Shown here piece by piece: positions 6,570 to 14,151 of a stretch of 17,843 bases of DNA. Source of the DNA: Hyphomicrobiales bacterium (lineage in GTDB: Bacteria; Pseudomonadota; Alphaproteobacteria; Rhizobiales; Aestuariivirgaceae); the NCBI GenBank assembly GCA_027067085.1, contig JAMOMM010000059.1, forward strand, positions 1 through 17,843, read 5' to 3'. Position 1 is the first letter of the stretch. The number at the start of each line of letters is the position of its first letter. Made by a program: the position numbers and the translations under genes. The notes below the pieces were generated by a model. It was not told the origin of the DNA. It ran no database searches and saw only the letters and a list, made by a program, of their open reading frames with translations.

Positions 6570-8165
6570 GTGACTGATATAACAACAAGCGCCCCGGCTG
6601 CTCCAAGTGTGGATGACTATCTTGATCCACTAGCTGTGCCTGCTTTAAAACCTGGCGCGATGAAAGACCTGCATTCGTTTGAAGCCAATGCTGACCATCA
6701 AGAAAAACTCGGGTTTCCGGGTGGTCTGATCGATGACTGGCACGATGTTGCTATCGATAAAATGGGCGACCTACTGACCAAATACCGTGGCTTTCGGGTT
6801 TACCTTGATAGCTGTGTGAAGTGTGGTGCTTGTACAGACAAATGTCATTACTTTATGGGCACAGGCGATCCTAAAAATATGCCTGTTGCACGCCAAGACC
6901 TTTTGCGCTCGGTTTATCGTCGCTATTTCACTACCGCTGGCAAATATGTGCCTAAACTGGTTGGCGCACGCGATTTGACCGAAGATGTGCTGGGTGAATG
7001 GTATAATTATTTCCACCAGTGTTCGCAGTGTCGTCGTTGTTCAGTGTATTGCCCCTATGGTATTGATACGGCTGAGATTTCAATGGCTGCGCGAGAAATT
7101 ATGGATACGGTTGGCAAGGGCCAAAAGTATTGTAACGAAATCATTGGTAAAGTGTACGATGTTGGTAACAACCTTGGCTTCCCAACTAAAGCGCTAAAAG
7201 CAACGCTTGAAAGCTTTGAAGAAGACCTTGAAGAAGAAACAGGGCTGGACATCAAAATCCCATTAGACCAAAAAGGGGCTGACATTTTACTTGTCACGCC
7301 AAGCGCTGACTTTGTTGCAGAACCACACATCGATGGTTTCCTTGGTTATGCCAAAGTGTTTCATGCCGCTGGTGCGAGCTGGACGGTTTCATCTGTTGCT
7401 TCTGAGGCCGCCAATTTTGGTATGTTCATTGGCTCGTATGAAAACATGCGCAAAGTTTCGATGCGTATTCGCCAAGCTGCACTTGAACTTGGCGTTAAAC
7501 GCATTGTCTTTGGTGAGTGTGGCCATGCGTGGCGCGTTGCTTACTCATTCCTAAATACACTTGCTGGCCCGTTCGACTTCCTTGATCCGCGTTATCCTGT
7601 ACCAATGCACATTTGCGAATACACATGGGACTTGATCGAAAAAGGCGAATTGAAATTCGATAAGTCACGCAATGATGAATATCGTTTGACCTATCACGAT
7701 AGCTGTAATGTGGCGCGGGCCACGCGCATGGGCGATACCCCAGGCGGACAGTTTGAAATTCCACGTAACATCCTCAAAGCAACTTGCAACCATTTCTTTG
7801 ATATGGCTGATGACACCATCAAAGAAGCAACCGTTTGTTGCGGCGGTGGCGGCGGTCTATTGACCGATGATTTGATGGATTTACGGGTAAAAGGTGCTTC
7901 ACCGCGCATGACTGCTTTGCAGAATGTTCGGAAAGAACATGGCGTTACCCACATGGCGGCAATTTGTGCGATTTGTAAGTCACAATTTTCCAAAGTAATG
8001 CCAAAATATGATTTTGAAATGGATAACATCTTATCTGTTCATCAATTGGTTTCTAACGCCATCCTACTTGAAGGCGCTAAAGATCCTGAAGATGACGACG
8101 ATGATGATGATGATTGGATCCCCCCAACACCGCCGCCACGCCCACCGCGTGGATCGGCAGCTTAA
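6570..8165 (+). CDS. dsrK: DsrK, HdrD-like catalytic subunit of DsrMKJOP
   Basis: DsrK is the cytoplasm-facing iron-sulfur subunit that works on the DsrC disulfide/trisulfide, related to heterodisulfide reductase HdrD. The 531-residue protein has two [4Fe-4S] motifs, Cys82/85/88/92 (CVKCGACTDKC) and Cys151/154/157/161 (CSQCRRCSVYC). A CCG-type site for the special catalytic cluster is formed by Cys379, Cys423-Cys424 (CCGGGGG) and Cys466/Cys469 (CAIC); Cys317 and Cys349 are further candidates. GTG at 6570 is supported by GAGAGG eight bases upstream. The C-terminus is odd: eight consecutive aspartates (508-515) are followed by a tryptophan and a proline/arginine-rich end (PPTPPPRPPRG). dsrL follows after 15 bases. 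Confidence 0.95.
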   Translation: MTDITTSAPAAPSVDDYLDPLAVPALKPGAMKDLHSFEANADHQEKLGFPGGLIDDWHDVAIDKMGDLLTKYRGFRVYLDSCVKCGACTDKCHYFMGTGDPKNMPVARQDLLRSVYRRYFTTAGKYVPKLVGARDLTEDVLGEWYNYFHQCSQCRRCSVYCPYGIDTAEISMAAREIMDTVGKGQKYCNEIIGKVYDVGNNLGFPTKALKATLESFEEDLEEETGLDIKIPLDQKGADILLVTPSADFVAEPHIDGFLGYAKVFHAAGASWTVSSVASEAANFGMFIGSYENMRKVSMRIRQAALELGVKRIVFGECGHAWRVAYSFLNTLAGPFDFLDPRYPVPMHICEYTWDLIEKGELKFDKSRNDEYRLTYHDSCNVARATRMGDTPGGQFEIPRNILKATCNHFFDMADDTIKEATVCCGGGGGLLTDDLMDLRVKGASPRMTALQNVRKEHGVTHMAAICAICKSQFSKVMPKYDFEMDNILSVHQLVSNAILLEGAKDPEDDDDDDDDWIPPTPPPRPPRGSAA

Positions 8166-8180
8166 GGAGAGCATAAGAAA

Positions 8181-10127
8181 ATGAGCGATATTGAAGATAT
8201 TAAGCACACTGTCCTAGCGTTTGAGCCAGGCATTACGCCTGATGATTGGGACCTTGAAGAAAAGATTTTTCAGGCCGATCATTCTCATAAGTGCCCAACT
8301 TATGTTCACAAAACACCACCTTGTCAGGGTTCTTGCCCGTCAGGCCACGAAATTCGTGGTTGGTTGGCCATTGCACGTGGCATGGACAAACCACCTGTTG
8401 AAGGCATGACTTGGCAAGAATATGCGTTCCAACGCATGGTTTCTGCAAACCCGTTCCCCGCAACAATGGGCCGCGTTTGCCCAGCGCCTTGCGAAGATGG
8501 TTGTAACCGTAACGAAGTTGACGATTATGTCGGCATCAACGCGGTTGAACAATATGTTGGTGACGTTGCTAACGATAGCGGTTTTAAATTGCCCGATGCT
8601 GGCGCTGATACTGGCAAGCACGTTGCTGTTATTGGCGGCGGTCCTGCAGGTCTTGCAGCGGCATACTTCTTGCGCCTTGCTGGCCATGCGGTCACAATTT
8701 TTGAATCGGCCAGCGAACTTGGCGGCATGATGCGTTACGGTATTCCTGGATACCGTACTCCACGCGAAATGCTTGATATTGAAATCGGCCGTATTACGGA
8801 AATGGGCTGTACCGTTAAGCTCAACACCGTTGTTGGTAGTGATATTAAAATCTCTGATCTTGAATCAGGCTATGATGCAATTTTCTGGGCGATTGGTGCT
8901 CAAAACGGCCGTGGTCTACCAATTGAAGGTTGGGAAGGCACAGAAAACTGTATCAATGGTATTGATTTCCTTGATGACTTTAACAAAGGCAAACTGTCTG
9001 ACACCGTAGAAAACGTTGTGGTCATCGGTGGTGGTGATACATCAATCGACGTTGCTTCTGTTGCTCGCCGTATTGGACATATCGAGAAAAAAGCGGAAAA
9101 AGAGCATCCTGACGGTACAGTCATTGACTTTACGGCTCATGACGTAACTGGCACGCTTGACCGTCAAGGCATTAAAGCAACGCTGACCTCATTGTTCCCA
9201 ATCGAGGAAATGACAGCTGCTGAACACGAACGTAAAGATGCGCTGCGTGAAGGCGTGGACATTCAAGGTTCTGTTATGCCGCTTGAAATTATCAAAGATG
9301 ATAGCGGTAAAGCGACTGGCCTTAAAGTTTGCGATTGTACAATGGACGGCATGAAACCAGTGCCAACTGAAGGTACAGAGCGGGTGATTAAAGCTGATCT
9401 TATTATTTCAGCGATTGGCCAGTTTGGTGACTTTACTGGCATCGAAGACATGGACAATGGCCGTGGCTTTGTTGATACAGATGCTACTTATTCTGTCAAA
9501 GGCAAAGACAAGCATTTTGCCGGTGGCGATGTGATCCGCCCTCACCTTTTAACAACAGCAATTGGCCATGGCCGCATTGCTGCTGATACAATTGGTGAAT
9601 TTCTTGATGGTGAAGAACCCAAAAAACGCCCTAAAATTGACGTGCATCACTTCAATCTACTTGAAGAGCTACACCAACGTGGCAAAGATCCAGAACAGTG
9701 CGAAATTGGCCCAATGCGTGGTACTGATGGTAACGACTGTGCAATTCATAACTATGAAGATCGCTCATCTGCACAAATCATTACGCATGACGAATTGTTT
9801 AAAGGTCACTTTAAATATATCGGTCGGGCGCGCCGTGATGAAGTGCACATCGAAGCTGACAACGTGCTTGGTAACTTTGAAGAGCGTATTATCGCACTTT
9901 CAGAAGAGCAAGCCCAGCTTGAAGGCGAACGCTGCATGTCTTGCGGTATGTGCTTTGAGTGTGACAACTGCGTGATTTTCTGCCCACAAGATGCAGTGTT
10001 TAAAGTTAAAAAAGCTGCTGCAACTGTTGGCCGTTATGTGGACACAGACTATGACAAATGTATCGGTTGCCACATTTGCGCTGATGTTTGTCCAACAGGC
10101 TATATCAAAATGGGTCTTGGTGAATAA
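8181..10127 (+). CDS. dsrL: DsrL, iron-sulfur flavoprotein NAD(P)H oxidoreductase
   Basis: DsrL is a cytoplasmic GltD-like flavoprotein that in sulfur oxidisers accepts electrons from DsrAB and reduces NAD+. The 648 residues contain an N-terminal cysteine-rich domain (Cys38, 48, 52, 100, 104, 108), an FAD Rossmann motif (VAVIGGGPAGLAAA, from about residue 148), a nucleotide-binding motif (VVIGGGDTSIDVASVARR, about 280-297), and an insertion of about 35 residues after it (about 301-335) compared with GltD. A linker follows (about 480-580), the region reported to mediate contact with DsrAB. The C-terminal ferredoxin domain has CMSCGMCFECDNC with Cys601, and Cys627/630/633/637. AAGGAGAG precedes ATG at 8181. 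Whether it belongs to the DsrL-1 or DsrL-2 subtype needs a tree; the context fits DsrL-1. Confidence 0.96.
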   Translation: MSDIEDIKHTVLAFEPGITPDDWDLEEKIFQADHSHKCPTYVHKTPPCQGSCPSGHEIRGWLAIARGMDKPPVEGMTWQEYAFQRMVSANPFPATMGRVCPAPCEDGCNRNEVDDYVGINAVEQYVGDVANDSGFKLPDAGADTGKHVAVIGGGPAGLAAAYFLRLAGHAVTIFESASELGGMMRYGIPGYRTPREMLDIEIGRITEMGCTVKLNTVVGSDIKISDLESGYDAIFWAIGAQNGRGLPIEGWEGTENCINGIDFLDDFNKGKLSDTVENVVVIGGGDTSIDVASVARRIGHIEKKAEKEHPDGTVIDFTAHDVTGTLDRQGIKATLTSLFPIEEMTAAEHERKDALREGVDIQGSVMPLEIIKDDSGKATGLKVCDCTMDGMKPVPTEGTERVIKADLIISAIGQFGDFTGIEDMDNGRGFVDTDATYSVKGKDKHFAGGDVIRPHLLTTAIGHGRIAADTIGEFLDGEEPKKRPKIDVHHFNLLEELHQRGKDPEQCEIGPMRGTDGNDCAIHNYEDRSSAQIITHDELFKGHFKYIGRARRDEVHIEADNVLGNFEERIIALSEEQAQLEGERCMSCGMCFECDNCVIFCPQDAVFKVKKAAATVGRYVDTDYDKCIGCHICADVCPTGYIKMGLGE

Positions 10128-10156
10128 CCAGATCTAATTAAAGAACAAAAAACTCA

Positions 10157-10183
10157 GCCCCGAGAAGGAACGCTTCTCGGGGC
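10157..10183 (+). other. Perfect 11-bp hairpin between dsrL and dsrJ
   Basis: GCCCCGAGAAG (10157-10167) pairs perfectly with CTTCTCGGGGC (10173-10183) around the loop GAACG. On the plus strand GATCTAAC follows, so there is no U-run. Read on the minus strand, TGAG and then six T residues follow the stem, so it could stop antisense transcription. On the plus strand an RNA-stabilising or polarity role is more likely. Confidence 0.6.
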
Positions 10184-10215
10184 GATCTAACAAGCTCTAA
10201 AGAGGTAAGCAAACG

Positions 10216-10797
10216 ATGTTTGCAAAATTGAAACAGGTTTTATCAGTGGCTGCTAAATCAGTGGCCATGGTCGCCGTTGCTCTTCTCATTAGCTCAGCGA
10301 CAAGTCACGCTGAAGAGAAAAAAGCACAGGCGGGTTATCCATCTTGGGGGCCGCAATTTACGTTGCCAAAATCAGATAATAAATGTGTGCATGATCCCGA
10401 CTTTGCTAAAACTGGCAAATGTGTTCGCGATACCGCTTTTATGCGACGCAATCACATGGAACTTTTAAAGCACAAACGGGATCGCACCATGCGTCAGGGT
10501 ATTCGTACCAAAGATTCCAGCCTGCAAAACTGTATCAATTGCCACGTCACCAAAGATAAAGCAGACAAAGCTATTAAAGTGTCTAATCCAAAACATTTTT
10601 GCGCTTCTTGCCATTTGTTTGTTGCTGTAAAACTAGATTGTTTTGAATGCCATCGCTCAACACCAGAAACGCCAAAAGGTTCTGCAAGCATTCCGAAAAT
10701 TCCAGCTCATTCCAATTTACTCGCAGCAAATACGGATGAAGCTAAAAACCTCAAGAACTTTCTTTCTAATCACGCAAAAGAGGGTGTTACACAATGA
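10216..10797 (+). CDS. dsrJ: DsrJ, periplasmic triheme cytochrome c of DsrMKJOP
   Basis: DsrJ is the triheme c-type cytochrome of the membrane complex. The 193-residue precursor has a Sec signal peptide (hydrophobic residues about 9-28, likely cleavage after SHA at 30-32). Three heme-binding motifs are present: Cys106-xx-Cys109-His110 (CINCH), Cys129-xx-Cys132-His133 (CASCH) and Cys142-xx-Cys145-His146 (CFECH). In the studied purple sulfur bacterial protein one heme has unusual His/Cys ligation. Cys57 (NKCVHD) is the best candidate for that distal cysteine here, with Cys69 as an alternative. Its stop overlaps the dsrO start by four bases (ATGA), so the two are translationally coupled. AGAGG precedes ATG at 10216. 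Confidence 0.95.
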   Translation: MFAKLKQVLSVAAKSVAMVAVALLISSATSHAEEKKAQAGYPSWGPQFTLPKSDNKCVHDPDFAKTGKCVRDTAFMRRNHMELLKHKRDRTMRQGIRTKDSSLQNCINCHVTKDKADKAIKVSNPKHFCASCHLFVAVKLDCFECHRSTPETPKGSASIPKIPAHSNLLAANTDEAKNLKNFLSNHAKEGVTQ

Positions 10798-11561
10798 GCA
10801 ACATCTCTTTAAAAGATCAGTATATCAACAAAACTCGCCGCGATTTTCTAAAAAAGGCTGGCGCAGGCGTAACAACTGCCATGTTGGCCTCTGGTATTAC
10901 GTTGATGGCCTACCCAGACCCTGCTTTGGCTCGTGAACCAAACGAAGGTGTTGACCCGACTAAACGCTGGGGCTTGTTGATTGACGTGAACAAGTGCACG
11001 GAAGATTGCAACGAATGTGTTACCGCCTGCTCGCAAGAAAACGGCTGGAAGCTAGATGGTAATCCTGCTGTTGATTCACAGTGGATCCGTAAGTTAAAAA
11101 TTAAAAATCCTAAAACGGGTTTTGAACAAACCTTTCCTGTGATGTGCCAGCATTGCGCTAATCCGCCATGTGTTGATGTTTGCCCAACAGGGGCTTCATT
11201 TAAGCGGGCTGACGGTATTGTGCTTGTTGACAAACACATTTGTATTGGGTGTCGCTATTGTATGATGGCTTGCCCTTACAAAGCTCGCTCGTTTGTTCAC
11301 GAGCCGCTTGAAGATCAAAAATCTCACGCACCGCGTGGCAAGGGGACGGTTGAATCTTGCACGCTTTGTGTACATCGCGTTGATCGCGGCGACCAGCCAG
11401 CATGTGTTGATCGCTGTGCAACCAAGGGCCATGGTGCTTTGATGTTTGGTGATCTAAACGATCCCAAAAGCGAAATTGCTAAAACTCTTGCTACTTACGC
11501 AACAAAACAAATCCGCGCTGACCTTGGTCTTGATACCGGTGTGCGCTACCAGAACCTTTAA
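10794..11561 (+). CDS. dsrO: DsrO, Tat-exported periplasmic ferredoxin of DsrMKJOP
   Basis: DsrO is the periplasmic iron-sulfur subunit that links DsrJ to the membrane protein DsrP. The N-terminus carries a clear twin-arginine signal (TRRDFLKKAG, residues 14-23), a hydrophobic stretch and a likely cleavage site after ALA (about residue 46). Sixteen cysteines in four groups suit four [4Fe-4S] clusters: Cys68/72/75/79, Cys118/121/126/130, Cys150/153/156/160 and Cys189/192/204/208, the arrangement of HybA- or NrfC-like electron-transfer proteins. The 255-residue length is typical. dsrP starts 11 bases after the stop codon. Confidence 0.95.
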   Translation: MSNISLKDQYINKTRRDFLKKAGAGVTTAMLASGITLMAYPDPALAREPNEGVDPTKRWGLLIDVNKCTEDCNECVTACSQENGWKLDGNPAVDSQWIRKLKIKNPKTGFEQTFPVMCQHCANPPCVDVCPTGASFKRADGIVLVDKHICIGCRYCMMACPYKARSFVHEPLEDQKSHAPRGKGTVESCTLCVHRVDRGDQPACVDRCATKGHGALMFGDLNDPKSEIAKTLATYATKQIRADLGLDTGVRYQNL

Positions 11562-11572
11562 GGGACGTCGAT

Positions 11573-12790
11573 ATGGCTTTACCGATCGCTTATAGCTCAA
11601 TCAACTCAGGCAAAGGGTTTTACGCAACCCTTGCGTTGCTTGCTGGCTTTATTGCTGCGGGCGCTGCTGCGTTTTTATATGTGGAGCATCACGGCCACGT
11701 GGTGACGGGTATGACCAACCAAATTGTTTGGGGTTTACCACACGTGTTTGCGATCTTTTTGATTGTTGCGGCCTCTGGCGCGCTCAATGTTGCCTCGATT
11801 GGTTCTGTATTTAATAAAAAAGCATATAAGCCATTATCCCGGATTTCTGGCGTTCTAGCGCTCGCTTTATTGGCTGGTGGTTTGGCTGTGTTGTTGCTCG
11901 ACCTTGGCCGGCCTGATCGGATGATTGTGGCGATTACGACCTACAACTTCAAATCTATCTTTGCTTGGAATATCATTTTGTATTCTGGTTTTATGGCTAT
12001 TGTTGGCGCTTATGTTTATATGCAAATGGCTAAGGGTATGGAAAAATACAAACGCCCACTAGGCATTTTAGCGTTTATCTGGCGCTTGGCACTGACCACA
12101 GGTACGGGTTCGATCTTTGGCTGGTTGGTTGCGCGTCAAGGTTATGATGCGGCGATTATGGCACCGTTGTTTATTGCGATGTCTTTGTCATTTGGTATGG
12201 CGGCATTCATTCTAGTGGTTAAGTACACAGGCAAAGCCACGGGCAATTTGCTTGGCTCAAAAATGACATGGCGCATGGGTCGGTTAATGGGCATTATGGC
12301 AGCGGCAGTGCTTTACTTCACCACCGTTCGTAACCTTGGCAACTTGTATGCGGCAGAGCATGCTGGCGTTGAAGAGTTCATTTTGTTTAGCGGCAATATT
12401 TTCACTAAACTATTCTGGTTTGGTCAAATTCTCATCGGTGGTGTTCTTCCATTGGTGTTGTTATTTGCACCTAACAAAGGCGAAAGTTCATCACGCGTAA
12501 CACTGGCCTCTGTGTTGATTATTATTGGTGGCTTTGCCCAGCTATATGTCATCATTGTTGGTGGTCAGGCTTATCCACTGGTGATGTTCCCAGGTATGGA
12601 AGTTTCAAGCTCATTCCAAGATGGCGTAGTGGCATCCTATATGCCGTCTATTTATGAAGCGGCATTGGGCCTTGGCGGTGTGGCGATTTCATTGTTGATA
12701 GTGGTGTTTGCCATGATGGCGTTTAAATTATTGCCAAGGGATATGTCCGATGCAGCTCTTGACCCACACCACGCTGTAAAGGCAAAGTAA
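11573..12790 (+). CDS. dsrP: DsrP, NrfD-like quinone-interacting membrane subunit of DsrMKJOP
   Basis: DsrP is a polytopic membrane protein of the NrfD/PsrC family that connects periplasmic DsrO/DsrJ with the quinone pool. The 405-residue protein contains about ten hydrophobic segments, for example residues near 17-36, 54-76, 96-114, 130-150, 165-185 and 200-215, plus four more in the C-terminal half. The conserved loop LDLGRPDR after the third segment is a family marker. AAGGGA precedes ATG at 11573. It is the last gene of the tightly packed dsr run; a palindromic repeat element follows within 15 bases. Confidence 0.94.
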   Translation: MALPIAYSSINSGKGFYATLALLAGFIAAGAAAFLYVEHHGHVVTGMTNQIVWGLPHVFAIFLIVAASGALNVASIGSVFNKKAYKPLSRISGVLALALLAGGLAVLLLDLGRPDRMIVAITTYNFKSIFAWNIILYSGFMAIVGAYVYMQMAKGMEKYKRPLGILAFIWRLALTTGTGSIFGWLVARQGYDAAIMAPLFIAMSLSFGMAAFILVVKYTGKATGNLLGSKMTWRMGRLMGIMAAAVLYFTTVRNLGNLYAAEHAGVEEFILFSGNIFTKLFWFGQILIGGVLPLVLLFAPNKGESSSRVTLASVLIIIGGFAQLYVIIVGGQAYPLVMFPGMEVSSSFQDGVVASYMPSIYEAALGLGGVAISLLIVVFAMMAFKLLPRDMSDAALDPHHAVKAK

Positions 12791-12801
12791 AAGCCAATCA
12801 C

Positions 12802-12927
12802 CGTCATTCCTGTGCTTGTCACAGGAAACCATGCCTGATAATTGCTACAAATTGATATTTCGCCATTTGGAAGTTTCAATGGAATGGATCCATGAAATGG
12901 ACCCCTGTGACAAGCGCAGGGATGACG
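12802..12927 (+). repeat. Palindromic intergenic element, 24-bp arms, after dsrP
   Basis: Bases 12802-12825 pair with 12904-12927 (24 positions). The only two differences between the arms become U-G pairs in the plus-strand RNA. The ends are CGTCATTCC and GGGATGACG, the form of the dispersed palindromes seen in many alphaproteobacterial genomes. The 78-base centre has shorter internal palindromes such as ATGGATCCAT. It fills most of the 169-base gap before the next gene and may act as a 3' stabiliser for dsrP or as a terminator. Confidence 0.7.
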
Positions 12928-12959
12928 AGTAGAAGATCGAACAAGAAAGGCTGCCCACA

Positions 12960-13964
12960 ATGCAAGAAAATCATCCGTTTTCAAAATTCATTGCGATTTT
13001 AGCGCGCGGGAAAACAAAGCAGCGCCATCTCACGCTTGATGAAGCCACCGAAGCAATGGAAATGCTGGTGAGTGGGAAAACCGAGCCTGAGCAAACTGGC
13101 GCTTTCTTGATGCTGCAACGCTTAATGGAAGAAACTGGCGAAGAAATCGCTGGCTTTGCCAATGGTAGCCGCAAATCTATGCAGTTTCCCGATGGCATGC
13201 CCAGCGTTGATATTGATTGGTCTTCATATGCGGGCAAGAAACGCCAATTGCCTTGGTTCATTCTTTCTGCCCTTCTCCTTGCGCGCAATGGCCATAAAGT
13301 GTTTATGCACGGCACCGAAGGCCACACGCCTGGCCGCGTTTATACGCGCGAAAGTTTAGCCGCATTGGGCATTCCGGTTGCAGATAGCTATGATATGGCT
13401 TCAGCGCAAATCATTGCTAACAACTTTAGCTACATGCCGCTTGAGGTGATTAGCCCTGCGTTGCACAATATGATTAACTTGCGCCCTGTGCTCGGCCTGC
13501 GCTCTCCTGTTCATTCGTTTACACGCATGCTCAATCCCTACAATGCACCTGTGATGATTAACGGTATTTTTCATCGTGGATTTATGAACATTCATGCAGA
13601 TGCTGCGGTGTTGATGAAGCAACCCCACATGTGTGTGTTTCGCGGTGATGGCGGGGAACCTGAACGCCGCCCAGGTAAAACTTGCGAAGTGTGGTCGGTG
13701 CATGATGGTAAAATCAGTGAAGAGCGTTGGCCTGCCATTTTAGATGACCCGCGCCAAGCTGCCGATGAAGGCATGGACATCAACGATCTGGCCGCTGTTT
13801 GGCATGGCACATTGAGCCACGAATATGCCGAAGCAGCGGTTTGTGGATCGCTGGCGATTGCCCTGCGCACAATGCAACTTGCTGATAGTATTGAGCAAGC
13901 TGAAACCATGGCGCGTGACATGTGGGACGGGCGTGATAAGGCAGCAGTGCCCGCTGCAGCTTAA
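12960..13964 (+). CDS. TrpD2/YbiB-type glycosyltransferase-family protein (anthranilate phosphoribosyltransferase-like)
   Basis: The 334-residue soluble protein has the fold signature of nucleoside phosphorylase-like/TrpD enzymes: a helical N-terminal domain (residues about 1-80; LTLDEATEAMEMLVSGKTEPEQ region) and a glycosyltransferase domain with HGTEGHTPGRVYTRE and LRPVLGLRSPVHSFTRMLNP. The glycine-rich phosphoribosyl site of true TrpD is not evident: the position after the N-terminal domain reads DWSSYAGKKRQLPW, which is the YbiB/TrpD2 form. E. coli YbiB is a nucleic-acid-binding protein without shown TrpD activity, so the reaction here is unknown. No trp genes are nearby. It lies between dsrP and dsrN, flanked by palindromic repeats. 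ATG at 12960 is preceded by AAGAAAGG. Confidence 0.8.
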   Translation: MQENHPFSKFIAILARGKTKQRHLTLDEATEAMEMLVSGKTEPEQTGAFLMLQRLMEETGEEIAGFANGSRKSMQFPDGMPSVDIDWSSYAGKKRQLPWFILSALLLARNGHKVFMHGTEGHTPGRVYTRESLAALGIPVADSYDMASAQIIANNFSYMPLEVISPALHNMINLRPVLGLRSPVHSFTRMLNPYNAPVMINGIFHRGFMNIHADAAVLMKQPHMCVFRGDGGEPERRPGKTCEVWSVHDGKISEERWPAILDDPRQAADEGMDINDLAAVWHGTLSHEYAEAAVCGSLAIALRTMQLADSIEQAETMARDMWDGRDKAAVPAAA

Positions 13965-13993
13965 AGCGAGCTTTGATCCACACCTCCACTTCT

Positions 13994-14083
13994 CGTCATT
14001 CCAGCGAAAGCTGGAATCCACTACGCAAGTTACAAGGATACGGCAGACGGGGTTATTGGATTCCAGCTTTCGCTGGAATGACG
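13994..14083 (+). repeat. Palindromic intergenic element, perfect 27-bp arms, before dsrN
   Basis: Bases 13994-14020 are perfectly complementary to 14057-14083. Each arm also folds by itself, as TTCCAGC-GAAA-GCTGGAA with a GNRA tetraloop in the left arm. The outer ends are CGTCATTCC and GGAATGACG, shared with the element after dsrP. A GAATGACA and a GGCATGACA further on (about 14098-14126) look like worn remnants of the same family. The element occupies half of the 187-base gap before dsrN. Confidence 0.8.
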
Positions 14084-14151
14084 AACTGGGTATTGTGGAA
14101 TGACAGTATGTTGAGCTGGCATGACACCATAAAAGAATGTAACAAAAGTCC

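Noticed and set aside
12802..14083. Insertion sequence ends or attachment sites flanking the TrpD2-like gene
   Set aside because: The two palindromes have different cores, no target-site duplication is visible and no transposase lies between them; they are independent palindromic repeats.
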